Source: Gemmobacter aquatilis (lineage in GTDB: Bacteria; Pseudomonadota; Alphaproteobacteria; Rhodobacterales; Rhodobacteraceae). From it: a stretch of DNA of 64,000 nt. Shown one piece after another: positions 45,404-53,672 of this stretch. Location: positions 116,530 to 180,529 of the forward strand of contig NZ_FOCE01000008.1 of the NCBI RefSeq assembly GCF_900110025.1. Direction: 5' to 3'. Position 1 is the stretch's first letter, and the number at the start of each line of letters is the position of its first letter. The position numbers and the translations under genes are program-made. Below the pieces are notes generated by a model that worked only from the letters and a program-made list of their open reading frames with translations, did not search any database and was not told the origin of the DNA.

Positions 45404-46288
45404 TCAAGCCCCGCCCTGCTTCACCACCCGCTCGCGGGCCGAGATATACAGCGCACAGCCGATCAGCACCGACACCCCGAAAAACGTCCAGCCATCGGGA
45501 AAATCGCCAAAGAACCACCAGCCCAGAATCACCGCCATCACCATCTCGGTATAGGCCAGCGGCGCCAGCAGGCTCGCCTCCGCCCGGTCATAGGCCATGA
45601 CGATCAGCCCATGCCCCAGCGTCGAGGTGACCCCCAGCGCCAGAAACAGCAGCCATTGCTCCGGCGTCGGCGCCTGCCACACCAGCCAGACCACCGCGCT
45701 CACCATCACCGTGCCCAGCAGACTGGTGCGGAAGGTCGTCACCATCGCATCGTCGCGCCCGGCAATCCGCCGCGTCAGCAGGAAATACAGCGCCAGACAG
45801 CAGCCCGCCGCCAGCGCCAGCCCCATGCCAGGATTGAACGCCTGAAAGCCGGGCCGGATGATGATCAGCGTGCCGACAAACCCCACCGCCACCGCCGCCC
45901 AGCGGCGCGGCCCCACCCGCTCGCCCAGAATCACCGGCGACAGCGCGGTGATGACCAGCGGGTTGACGAAGAACACCGCCAGCGCATCGGCGATCGGCAG
46001 AAACTTCAGCGCGAAGAAGAAACAGAAGGTCGCGGCGATCAGCAGCGCCGCGCGCAGGCTGTGCACGCCCAGCCGTTCCGGCAGCAGCCCGCGCGGCCCC
46101 GCGACGCGCAGCGCCAGCGGAATGGTCATCAGCGTCCCCATCGCCATGCGCGCCCAGACGATCTGCAACACCGGCACGCCCTGTTGCCCCAGCGTCTTGG
46201 CCACCACGTCCAGAAACGGCAGCACCGCCATCGCGCCCACCATCATCGCCACCCCGGCCAGCGTGCTGCGCCCCGTCTCCATCGCCAT
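45404..46288 (-). CDS. DMT (EamA) family transporter
   Basis: A protein of about 294 residues with ten hydrophobic helices and two EamA repeats (LPFLDVVAKTLGQQG and LFFLALGVTSTLGHGLIVMAYDRAEASLLAPLAY, shown in part). Ends with the charged tail SARERVVKQGG. Three start codons lie within 15 bp (GTG 46297, ATG 46288, ATG 46282); 46288 is used. A second, similar transporter is encoded at 55284. Substrate unknown; it is divergent from the first NYN gene. Confidence 0.88.
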   Translation of the reverse strand: MAMETGRSTLAGVAMMVGAMAVLPFLDVVAKTLGQQGVPVLQIVWARMAMGTLMTIPLALRVAGPRGLLPERLGVHSLRAALLIAATFCFFFALKFLPIADALAVFFVNPLVITALSPVILGERVGPRRWAAVAVGFVGTLIIIRPGFQAFNPGMGLALAAGCCLALYFLLTRRIAGRDDAMVTTFRTSLLGTVMVSAVVWLVWQAPTPEQWLLFLALGVTSTLGHGLIVMAYDRAEASLLAPLAYTEMVMAVILGWWFFGDFPDGWTFFGVSVLIGCALYISARERVVKQGGA

Positions 46289-46336
46289 GCTCCGCACGCT
46301 CCCTTAACCCGGCCTCCCGTCCCGATCCCGCCCGAC

Positions 46337-46358
46337 AGGGGGTGTACCGGGGGTGCAC
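46337..46358 (-). repeat. Two tandem 11-bp repeats GTRCACCCCCN, copy B
   Basis: On the minus strand, GTGCACCCCCG (46358-46348) is followed directly by GTACACCCCCT (46347-46337). Same two 11-mers as at 15856-15877 but in reverse order. Here they are in the divergent promoter region between the DMT and NYN genes. Confidence 0.6.
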
Positions 46359-46498
46359 GGTTGCAGCACCCTCAGTGCCCCGGTTTTCCCACGCAATTCC
46401 CGCCTGTTAACGACCGATTCGGGGAAATTGCGGTAAATTCGCTTCCCCCCCTTCCCGGAACCTGAAACAATGATCGCAAGACCAACAAGAGGACAGCC

Positions 46499-47263
46499 AT
46501 GCCCGACCCCCGCGCCCCCCGCCTGTGCGTTCTGATCGACGCCGACAACGTGCCCTCCGGCTATGCCGAACCGATCTTTGAGGAAATCGCCAGTCTGGGC
46601 GAGGCGTCGGTGCGCCGCATCTATGGCGACTGGTCGGCGCAACGTCTTGGCGGATGGGCAAAAAAGGTGGCGGCGTTGGGCCTGGTGGCCGATCAGCAGT
46701 TTTCCAACACCAAGGGCAAGAACGCCTCCGACATCGGCCTAGTGATCGCCGCGATGGATTTCCTGCATTCCGGCCTGTTCGATGCTTTCGTGCTGGTCAG
46801 CTCCGACAGCGATTTCACCCGTCTGGCCGCGCGCATCCGCGAACAGGGGCTGGATGTCTACGGCATCGGCGAGAAAAAGACGCCCGAGGCCTTCCGCATG
46901 GCCTGCAAGCGCTTCATTTACGTCGAGAATCTCAGCACCGAAGAGGCCCCGGAAGACACGCCGCAACCCGAGGCCCGCCCCGGCCCCACCGGCCAGACAC
47001 CCGAGCCGAAACCGCAAGGCCGCCCCACCAAAGAGCCGCCGCAAAAGGCCATCCCGCTGATCATCGCCGCTATGCGCGCGATTGATCCCGAGGGCGAATG
47101 GTATTCTCTGGGTCAGGTCGGCCAGTATATCACGCAGGCCAACCCGGATTTCGACACCCGCACCTATGGCGCCGCCAAACTGTCGGATCTGGTCCGCAAG
47201 ATCAGCCGGTTCGAGGTGCAGCCCGGCCCCGGCGGCCAGCTTCTGGCGCGCGACGTGGCCTGA
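46499..47263 (+). CDS. NYN-domain putative ribonuclease with C-terminal OST-HTH (LOTUS) domain
   Basis: A 254-residue protein. The NYN/PIN-like nuclease domain (residues 8-140) has the acidic residues of the family: VLIDADNVP (D14, D16), NASDIGLVIAAMD and LVSSDSDFTRLAARIREQG. A proline-rich linker (about 148-180) leads to an OST-HTH/LOTUS domain, EWYSLGQVGQYITQANPDFDTRTYGAAKLSDLVRKISRFEV (in part), a fold that binds RNA. The pair is known from LabA/DUF88 proteins and eukaryotic LOTUS-NYN factors. AGAGGAC precedes the ATG. A second, shorter NYN gene follows 67 bp later. Confidence 0.88.
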   Translation: MPDPRAPRLCVLIDADNVPSGYAEPIFEEIASLGEASVRRIYGDWSAQRLGGWAKKVAALGLVADQQFSNTKGKNASDIGLVIAAMDFLHSGLFDAFVLVSSDSDFTRLAARIREQGLDVYGIGEKKTPEAFRMACKRFIYVENLSTEEAPEDTPQPEARPGPTGQTPEPKPQGRPTKEPPQKAIPLIIAAMRAIDPEGEWYSLGQVGQYITQANPDFDTRTYGAAKLSDLVRKISRFEVQPGPGGQLLARDVA

Positions 47264-47295
47264 AGGCGGGCGCCTTAACCACGCCATAATCCTGC

Positions 47296-47330
47296 ACATA
47301 CACTCTCGCACTGGTTGCGTGAGTGTATGT
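47296..47330 (+). promoter_or_regulatory. 15-bp near-perfect hairpin ending at the start codon of the second NYN gene
   Basis: ACATACACTC (47296-47305) pairs perfectly with GAGTGTATGT (47321-47330); the inner TCGCA/TGCGT adds four of five pairs, leaving loop CTGGT. The right arm ends at the base before ATG 47331 and covers the place where a ribosome site should be. No Shine-Dalgarno sequence is visible. It can act as an RNA structure, or as a palindromic DNA operator. Confidence 0.72.
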
Positions 47331-48026
47331 ATGACCCTGCCTTTTCAAGACCTTGCGGCCTCCGTCGCGCCAAAGACCCGCCTTGCGCTCTGCATCGACG
47401 GTGAAAACCTCAGTGCCGCTCTGGCCGGGCAGATCATCACCCGCGCGCTGGGGTTCGGCCAACCCGCCATCCGCCGCGTTTACGGCAATGCAGCCCAATT
47501 GCCGCAATGGGATGCGGCGCCGGGCTTCCGGTTGGTCCATTCCGGCAAGGGCAAGAACGCCACCGACCTGCTGCTGACGGTCGAGGCCATGGCGCTGATC
47601 CATGACGGGCTGGCCGATGCGCTGGTCATCGCCTCCTCCGACCGGGATTTCAGCCATCTGGCCACCCATCTGCGCGAACGCGGCACCCCGGTGATCGGGA
47701 TGGGAGAAGCCAAGACCAGCGCCGATTTCCGTAAGGCCTGCACGAAATTCATCGAGCTTGGTCAGGCGGTTGTGCCTGTCTTGCCTGCCCCGGAACCCAA
47801 AGCGAAGCCCAAGCCGATTGATGCCTTTCTGCGTGAGCTGTTCAACGAAGGCCCCAAAACCGGCCTGCCGATCAGCGCAGTAAATCAAGCGGTGCAGAAA
47901 TGGGGTAACTTCAAGCTTTCGACCGCTGGCTACAGTTCATGGAAGCAATTCTTCGCGGCCCGGGCTGAGGAATACGAGGTGATACCCGCCGCAAATGGCC
48001 CGCTGATCCGCTGGCGAAACCGCTGA
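47331..48026 (+). CDS. Second NYN-domain protein with C-terminal OST-HTH-like region
   Basis: A 231-residue protein related to its upstream neighbour. NYN residues are present in LALCIDGENLSAAL (D23, E25 in place of D), GKGKNATDLLLTVEAM and VIASSDRDFSHLATHLRERG. The C-terminus (IDAFLRELFNEGPKTGLPIS, YSSWKQFFAARAEEYEVIPA) looks like a shorter OST-HTH domain. Codon use in the 3' half is less GC-rich than neighbours. The ATG at 47331 has no ribosome site and directly follows a strong hairpin; an in-frame GTG at 47319 lies inside the hairpin. The role is presumably RNA turnover, inferred from the domain. Confidence 0.8.
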   Translation: MTLPFQDLAASVAPKTRLALCIDGENLSAALAGQIITRALGFGQPAIRRVYGNAAQLPQWDAAPGFRLVHSGKGKNATDLLLTVEAMALIHDGLADALVIASSDRDFSHLATHLRERGTPVIGMGEAKTSADFRKACTKFIELGQAVVPVLPAPEPKAKPKPIDAFLRELFNEGPKTGLPISAVNQAVQKWGNFKLSTAGYSSWKQFFAARAEEYEVIPAANGPLIRWRNR

Positions 48027-48650
48027 TTAACCCTTCACCGCATATCCTGCCAGAAACAGCCCCACGGCGCCGCGGATCACCCGTTCAGCTTCGGGCACCG
48101 TGCAGCGGCGCGACAGGCCAAAGACGGCGCGTTCGTGCAGGGTTGTCTTGCACAGCGCCGCGAACTGGTCGGCGGCAAGGTCCAGATCGGGGATCGCCAG
48201 CTCGCCCCGGGCCACGGCCTGCGCCAGATACTCGACCAGCCGCGCCCGCACCAGTTGCGGGCCGGAAAGGTAGAATTCCTGCCCCAGTTCGGGGAAACGC
48301 TCACTTTCGGCCACACAGATGCGAAACATCGCCTGTGCGAAATCCGACATCAGAAAGCCGAGGATGCGCCGGGCGGCGGCGGTCAGCACCACTTCGGGTG
48401 GCGCGTTGCGGTCGATCAACTGCACCGCCTCATCGGCTTGCCGGGCACATTCAGCCTTGGCAACTTCCTTGAATAACAAACGCTTGTCCGGGAAATAGCT
48501 GTAAAGCGTCGCCTTGCTGACCCCGGCCTCGCGCGCGATGTCATCGACCGAGGCACCCTCGAACCCGTTTTGCAGAAACACCTTGCGGGCGCCTTCCAGC
48601 ACCTGATCGAACTTCCGGCCCCGGCGGATCTGTGGCTCTGCGCGTATCAT
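48027..48650 (-). CDS. TetR/AcrR family regulator (AefR-like C-terminal domain)
   Basis: A 207-residue regulator with a standard N-terminal helix-turn-helix: ARKVFLQNGFEGASVDDIAREAG and VSKATLYSYFPDKRLLF. The ligand domain block FRICVAESERFPELGQEFY with KTTLHERAVFGLSRRC is typical of the TetR_C_7/AefR group. It is divergent from mbfA with 118 bp between starts. Whether it controls mbfA is unknown; that promoter carries an Irr-type box instead. Confidence 0.88.
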   Translation of the reverse strand: MIRAEPQIRRGRKFDQVLEGARKVFLQNGFEGASVDDIAREAGVSKATLYSYFPDKRLLFKEVAKAECARQADEAVQLIDRNAPPEVVLTAAARRILGFLMSDFAQAMFRICVAESERFPELGQEFYLSGPQLVRARLVEYLAQAVARGELAIPDLDLAADQFAALCKTTLHERAVFGLSRRCTVPEAERVIRGAVGLFLAGYAVKG

Positions 48651-48740
48651 CGGCCCAGCTTACGGGCACCCCCGCCGCCCGGCAAGCCTTGCGGGGACCG
48701 AGGCAATTTGTCCTCTTGCTGCCCCGCAGCAACATGGTAA

Positions 48741-48757
48741 TTTAGAACCATTCCAAA
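48741..48757. promoter_or_regulatory. Irr box (iron control element) upstream of mbfA
   Basis: TTTAGAA-CCA-TTCCAAA matches the alphaproteobacterial ICE/Irr consensus TTTAGAA-N3-TTCTAAA with one substitution. It ends 11 bp before the mbfA ATG. In Agrobacterium and Bradyrhizobium, mbfA is repressed by Irr under low iron through such a box. Confidence 0.75.
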
Positions 48758-48768
48758 TTCGGTGCCCC

Positions 48769-49746
48769 ATGTTCTCCGCCCTGTCCTCCCGCCGCCGCTT
48801 TTCCGACCTGTCGGAGCAAGAGGTTCTCGCCCTCGCCATTTCCTCGGAAGAGGATGACGCGCAGATCTATCGCAGCTATGCCCACCGCCTGCGCGCCGAT
48901 TACCCGGCCACGGCAGCGGTCTTCGACGGTATGGCGAGCGAGGAAGACGGCCACCGCCAGCAACTGATCGCGCTGCACCGCGCACGGTTCGGCGAGGTGA
49001 TCCCGCTGATCCGGCGCGAACATGTCGCAGGCTTCTATGCCCGCCGCCCGGTCTGGCTGATGGAAAACCTCAGCCTCGAATCCATCCGCGCCGAGGCTGC
49101 GGCGATGGAGGCGGGGGCCGAGGCGTTTTACCTGCGCGCCGCGCAGGCCACCGGCGACGCGGCCACGCGCAAGCTGCTGGGCGATCTGGCGGCGGCCGAG
49201 GCGGGGCATCAGAAATCGGCGGAAAGCCTTGAAAAAGCCAATCTTTCCAGCGAAGGGCGTAGCGAGGAAGACATGCAGGCCCATCGTCAGTTCATTCTGA
49301 CATGGGTGCAGCCGGGTCTGGCCGGGCTGATGGATGGCTCTGTCTCCACCCTCGCGCCGATCTTCGCCACCGCCTTTGCCACCCAGGATACCTGGACCAC
49401 CTTCCTTGTCGGTGCTGCGGCTTCGGTCGGCGCCGGCATCTCGATGGGCTTCACCGAGGCGGCGCATGATGACGGCGTGCTGTCCGGGCGTGGCAGCCCG
49501 TGGAAGCGCGGGCTGGCCTCGGGCGTGATGACCATGATCGGCGGGCTGGGCCACGCGCTGCCCTATCTGATCCCCGAATTCTGGACGGCGACCACCATCG
49601 CCATGATCGTGGTGTTTGTCGAGCTTTGGGCCATCGCCTGGATCCAGAACCGCTATATGGAGACGCCGTTCCTGCGCGCCGCCCTACAGGTGGTGCTGGG
49701 TGGGGCGCTGGTCTTTGCGGCGGGCGCGCTGATCGGCGGCGGCTGA
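48769..49746 (+). CDS. mbfA: Membrane-bound ferritin MbfA (ferritin-VIT1 fusion iron exporter)
   Basis: A 325-residue fusion. The N-terminal ferritin-like domain (residues 1-150) has the diiron ligands in LAISSEEDDAQIY, GMASEEDGHRQQL, AMEAGAEAFYLRAA and LAAAEAGHQKS. The C-terminal VIT1/CCC1-type membrane domain (about 160-325) has the start motif PGLAGLMDGSVSTLAPIF and ISMGFTEAAHDDG, with five hydrophobic segments. MbfA exports iron and protects against iron and peroxide stress in alphaproteobacteria. The Irr box directly upstream gives its likely regulation. Confidence 0.95.
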   Translation: MFSALSSRRRFSDLSEQEVLALAISSEEDDAQIYRSYAHRLRADYPATAAVFDGMASEEDGHRQQLIALHRARFGEVIPLIRREHVAGFYARRPVWLMENLSLESIRAEAAAMEAGAEAFYLRAAQATGDAATRKLLGDLAAAEAGHQKSAESLEKANLSSEGRSEEDMQAHRQFILTWVQPGLAGLMDGSVSTLAPIFATAFATQDTWTTFLVGAAASVGAGISMGFTEAAHDDGVLSGRGSPWKRGLASGVMTMIGGLGHALPYLIPEFWTATTIAMIVVFVELWAIAWIQNRYMETPFLRAALQVVLGGALVFAAGALIGGG

Positions 49747-49787
49747 AACCCGCGTGACGGCGCGGCGGGGTCGTGCTACGCAAAGGC

Positions 49788-52034
49788 ATGGACCAGCTAC
49801 CCTCGAAAGACCAGATCCGGCAATGGATCACCGATAACCCCACCCTCGCTTCCAAGCGCGACATCGCCAAGGCCTTCGGCATCAAGGGCGGCACCGCGCG
49901 GATCGAGTTGAAACGCCTGCTCAAAGAGCTGGAGGACGAGGGCGCGCTGGCCCGGCGCAAGCGCAGCTACCGCGATGCCGCCAGCCTGCCGCCGGTCAGC
50001 ATCCTGCAGGTTCTGGCGCCCGACGCGGCGGGCGATCTGTTCGCCAAACCGTTGGAATGGCTGGCCGACGAGGCGCCGCCCCGCATCCATGTCGTCACCC
50101 GCAGCGGGGATCCGGCGCTGGGGCAGGGCGACAAGATCCTCGCCCGGCTGGCAGCGGTGGAGGGTGAGGACCACGTCTACGAGGCACGGCTGATCCGCAA
50201 GCTCGGCTCCAACGCCGTGCGCTTGCTGGGGATTTTTCGCGCCAGCCACGAAGGCGGGCGGATTGTCCCCATCGACAAGGGCGCCGACAAGGAATGGCGC
50301 GTACCCCGCGATGCCACCCTCGGCGCCGAAGATGGCGAGCTGGTGGAGGCGGAACAAAGCGGCCCGAAACGGCTGGGCCTGCCCACGGCCCGCATCGTGG
50401 CGCGGCTGGGCGACCCGGCAGGGCCGCGCGCGGTCAGCCTGATCGCCATTCACCAGCACGGCATCCCCGACCAGTTTCCCGATACGGTGATCGCCGAGGC
50501 CGACGCCGCCCTGCCCGCCCCCTTGGGCGACCGCGAAGACCTGCGCGCGCTGCCGCTTGTCACCATCGACCCGATCGACGCGCGCGACCGCGACGATGCG
50601 GTGCATGCCCATCCCGACGAAGACCCGTCCAACCCCGGTGGCTATATCCTGTGGGTCGCCATTGCCGACGTGGCGCATTATGTCACCCCCGGTTCCGCGC
50701 TGGACCGCGAGGCGCGGCGGCGCGGCAATTCCACCTATTTCCCCGACCGGGTGGTGCCGATGCTGCCCGACGTGCTGTCGGGCGATCTGTGCTCGCTACA
50801 CGAGCATGTGGACAGGCCCTGCATGGCCGTGCGCATGAAGGTCAGCGCGCAGGGCGCCAAGCTGAGCCACCGCTTCACCCGCGGCATGATGCGCAGCCAG
50901 GGGTCCTTGCATTACGGGCAGGTGCAGGCCGCCATCGACGGCGCCGCCGATGCCAAAACCGCCCCGCTGCTCGACGAGGTGCTCAAGCCGCTTTACGCCT
51001 GCTACGAGGCGCTGAAGCGGGGCCGCGCGATCCGCCAGCCGCTGGACCTCGATCTGCCCGAACGCAAGATCGAGCTGAGCGATGCGGGCAAGGTGCTGTC
51101 GGTTGACTTCCGCGAAAGGTTTGACGCGCATAAATTGATCGAGGAATGCATGATCCTCGCCAATGTCGCCGCCGCCGAAGAATTGATCCGCCTGAAGCGT
51201 CCGTTGCTGTTCCGCGTGCACGAAGAACCCAGCCCTGAAAAGCTGGATGCGCTGCGCGAGGTGGCCGAGGCATCGGGCTTTACGCTCGCCAAGGGGCAGG
51301 TGCTGAAAACCGCGCATCTCAACCGCCTTCTGGCGCAGGCGCAGGGCACCGAGTTTGACGAGCTGCTGAACATCTCGACCCTGCGGTCCATGACGCAGGC
51401 CTATTACAACCCGCAGAATTTCGGCCATTTCGGGCTGGCGCTGCTGAACTACGCGCATTTCACCTCGCCGATCCGCCGCTATTCCGACCTGATCGTGCAT
51501 CGCGCGCTGATCCTCGGCCATGGCTGGGGCAAGGATGGGCTGAGCGCGCAAGACATTGATACGCTGGAAGAAACCGCCAAGCTGATCTCGGATGCCGAAC
51601 GCCGGTCGATGGCCGCCGAACGCGATACGGTGGATCGCTATCTGGCCGCCTATCTGTCGGATCGCGTGGGGCACACCTTCACCGGCCGCGTGTCGGGCGT
51701 GCAGCGCTTCGGCCTGTTCGTCAAACTGGATGAAACCGGCGCCGACGGGCTGATCCCGATCCGCGAAGTGGGGCGCGAGTTCTTCCATTTCGACGCCGAC
51801 AGCCAGACCCTGCGCGGCGCCGATACCGGCCTGACCATCGGCCTTGGCGCGCGGGTCACCGTGCGTCTGGCCGAGGCGGTGCCGGTGACCGGCGGACTGA
51901 TGCTGCAACTGCTGGAAATCGAGGGCGGGGCGCTGCCGGGGCCGAAGGGACGGCCCGGTCGCTACAGCCCGCGCAAGCCCGGCAAGGCGGCGGCACAAGA
52001 TGCGAAACGCAAGGTGATCCGCAAGCGGCGCTGA
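49788..52034 (+). CDS. rnr: Ribonuclease R
   Basis: A 748-residue RNase II-superfamily 3'-5' exonuclease. The N-terminal winged helix has SKRDIAKAFGIKGGTARIELKRLL (in part). Next come cold-shock folds, then the catalytic RNB domain with TIDPIDARDRDDAVHA (the catalytic aspartates) and the blocks YAHFTSPIRRYSDLIVHRAL and DAERRSMAAERD. The C-terminal S1 domain is TGRVSGVQRFGLFVKLDETGADGLIP (in part), with a lysine-rich tail. ATG at 49788 is placed after AAAGG; an earlier start at 49773 is possible. Confidence 0.96.
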   Translation: MDQLPSKDQIRQWITDNPTLASKRDIAKAFGIKGGTARIELKRLLKELEDEGALARRKRSYRDAASLPPVSILQVLAPDAAGDLFAKPLEWLADEAPPRIHVVTRSGDPALGQGDKILARLAAVEGEDHVYEARLIRKLGSNAVRLLGIFRASHEGGRIVPIDKGADKEWRVPRDATLGAEDGELVEAEQSGPKRLGLPTARIVARLGDPAGPRAVSLIAIHQHGIPDQFPDTVIAEADAALPAPLGDREDLRALPLVTIDPIDARDRDDAVHAHPDEDPSNPGGYILWVAIADVAHYVTPGSALDREARRRGNSTYFPDRVVPMLPDVLSGDLCSLHEHVDRPCMAVRMKVSAQGAKLSHRFTRGMMRSQGSLHYGQVQAAIDGAADAKTAPLLDEVLKPLYACYEALKRGRAIRQPLDLDLPERKIELSDAGKVLSVDFRERFDAHKLIEECMILANVAAAEELIRLKRPLLFRVHEEPSPEKLDALREVAEASGFTLAKGQVLKTAHLNRLLAQAQGTEFDELLNISTLRSMTQAYYNPQNFGHFGLALLNYAHFTSPIRRYSDLIVHRALILGHGWGKDGLSAQDIDTLEETAKLISDAERRSMAAERDTVDRYLAAYLSDRVGHTFTGRVSGVQRFGLFVKLDETGADGLIPIREVGREFFHFDADSQTLRGADTGLTIGLGARVTVRLAEAVPVTGGLMLQLLEIEGGALPGPKGRPGRYSPRKPGKAAAQDAKRKVIRKRR

Positions 52035-52128
52035 TCCGCTTGGGGGCAGGCAGCGCCTTCCCCCAAGCCGCGCTTCGGGCTAGACTGGCTGCCAGAGCAG
52101 ACAGAATAAGCCTGAAAGGCGTTGTTTC

Positions 52129-53391
52129 ATGCGGATTTTCTCGACACTGGCCATTGGTGCCCTGACCCTCGCCCTCGCCGCCTGCATGGGCGGCGGTAAT
52201 CTCTCGCAATCCGGGGGCAGCCCGACCGTGATCAAATATGGCCGCGACATGAACCCCGATCCCGCGAAAGTGGCTGGGCTGAACCAATGGGTCATGGGCT
52301 TTCGCGCCCGCGCCAATGCCTCGGGCATTTCGGATGCGACCTTCGATCAGGCCTTCCGCGATGTGGTCTATAACCCCGAGGTGATCCGCCGCTCGCAAAA
52401 TCAGGCGGAGTTCACCAAATCCCTCTGGGAATATCTGGAAACCGCCGCTTCGGAAAAACGCGTCGCCAATGGCCGCGCCATGCTGGCGCAATATGCCGGG
52501 GCGCTGAGCCAGATCGAGGCCACCTATGGGGTGGACAAAGAGGTGGTCGTGGCCGTCTGGGGCATGGAAAGCTCTTACGGTGAAAAGCGCGGCGACCTGC
52601 CGCTGATCGAGGCGCTGGCCACGCTGAGCTATGACGGGCGGCGGGCCGAGTTCTTTCAGGGGCAGTTGATCGGCGCGCTGAAGATCCTGCAATCGGGCGA
52701 CATCGACCCGCGCCACATGACCGGAAGCTGGGCCGGGGCGATGGGGCACACGCAGTTCATCCCCACCTCTTACCTCGCCTATGCGGTGGATTTCACCGGC
52801 GACGGGCGGCGCGACATCTGGTCGGACGATCCGACCGACGCGCTGGCCTCTACCGCGGCCTATCTGGCCCGGTCAGGCTGGCAGATGGGCCAACCCTGGG
52901 GGATGGAGGTCACGCTGCCCCCGGGCTTTGCCGCGCAGGTTTCCGGCAAAAGCGCCAAACGGTCAGGCGCGGAATGGCGGGCGATGGGCATCACCCGCGC
53001 GGCGGGCGGATCGGTGCCGGATGGGCAGGCGGCGCTGCTGCTGCCCTCGGGTATCAAGGGCGCGGCCTTCCTGATCTACCGCAATTTCCACGCGATCGAG
53101 CGCTACAACGCCGCTGATGCCTATGTGATCGGCGTGGGGCACCTGTCGGACCGGCTGAAAGGCGGCGGCCCGCTGCGCACGCCCTGGCCTGCGGGGGACC
53201 AGACACTGCGGCTGGCCGAACGGGTGGAGTTGCAGGAACGCCTGACCAGCCTCGGGTTTGACACCGGCGGCACAGATGGCAATGTCGGCGCCAAGACCTA
53301 TGCTGCGGTCAAAGCCTTCCAGACCTCGCGCGGCTTGGTGCCCGACGGCTACCCCGACCGCGACCTGCTGGACCTGCTGCGCCGGATGTGA
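52129..53391 (+). CDS. MltB-type lytic murein transglycosylase with peptidoglycan-binding domain, lipoprotein
   Basis: A 420-residue outer-membrane lipoprotein. Lipobox LAAC (cysteine 19), then the SLT_2/MltB catalytic domain with the catalytic glutamate E147 in VWGMESSYGEKRG and the blocks GSWAGAMGHTQFIPTSYL and YNAADAYVIGVGHLSDRL. The last 60 residues are a PG_binding_1 domain (LQERLTSLGFDTGGTDGNVG, YPDRDLLDLLRRM). The enzyme cleaves glycan strands to 1,6-anhydromuropeptides. It stands 94 bp after rnr and is followed by a hairpin and a dispersed repeat. Confidence 0.92.
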   Translation: MRIFSTLAIGALTLALAACMGGGNLSQSGGSPTVIKYGRDMNPDPAKVAGLNQWVMGFRARANASGISDATFDQAFRDVVYNPEVIRRSQNQAEFTKSLWEYLETAASEKRVANGRAMLAQYAGALSQIEATYGVDKEVVVAVWGMESSYGEKRGDLPLIEALATLSYDGRRAEFFQGQLIGALKILQSGDIDPRHMTGSWAGAMGHTQFIPTSYLAYAVDFTGDGRRDIWSDDPTDALASTAAYLARSGWQMGQPWGMEVTLPPGFAAQVSGKSAKRSGAEWRAMGITRAAGGSVPDGQAALLLPSGIKGAAFLIYRNFHAIERYNAADAYVIGVGHLSDRLKGGGPLRTPWPAGDQTLRLAERVELQERLTSLGFDTGGTDGNVGAKTYAAVKAFQTSRGLVPDGYPDRDLLDLLRRM

Positions 53392-53400
53392 ACCCGCGCC

Positions 53401-53477
53401 GGGGGGCTTTGCGCCCCCCACCGGGCACCGCCTGCGGCGGCACCCGCCCCCCGCAGGGTATTTTTCCAAAGAAGAAG
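53401..53477 (+). repeat. Dispersed terminator-like repeat, copy 6
   Basis: GGGGGGC-TTTGC-GCCCCCC hairpin (53401-53419), CCGCC-TGC-GGCGG, then CCCCGCAGGGTATTTTTCC and AAAGAAGAAGG. CCTGCGG and CCGCAGG can also pair directly before the T-run. Terminator orientation for the MltB gene that ends 10 bp upstream. Confidence 0.8.
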
Positions 53478-53615
53478 GCTCATAACGTTTTCTTAACCGG
53501 AATCAGATGATCTGAGTCTGCGGTACAGGCAGGGGTGCCGATGACCGCCAAAGGAGAAGGCGCCCTGCGGGGAAGGCTTGTAGCCAGTCCCGTCGGGGCG
53601 TCTCGCTTTGCTTTG
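53478..53615. other. 138-bp spacer between inverted repeat copies 6 and 7
   Basis: Part of the longest gene-free stretch (53392-53752). The spacer begins AT-rich (ATAACGTTTTCTTAACC) with a short dyad GATGATCTGAGTC, then becomes GC-rich. The two flanking repeats face each other, so the unit resembles a small inverted-repeat element. A 57-codon open frame from ATG 53540 runs into copy 7 and does not look like a gene. Confidence 0.4.
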
Positions 53616-53672
53616 TCTTCTTCTTTGCTAAAAATACCCGCAGGGGTCCGGGGGCAAGGCCCCCGGGGGTGC
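53616..53672 (-). repeat. Dispersed terminator-like repeat, copy 7
   Basis: Read on the minus strand: CCGGGGGC-CTT-GCCCCCGG perfect 8-bp hairpin (53666-53648), then ACCCCTGCGGGTATTTTTAG and CAAAGAAGAAGAC. Downstream of the minus-strand ornithine cyclodeaminase gene, in its terminator orientation. Confidence 0.8.
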
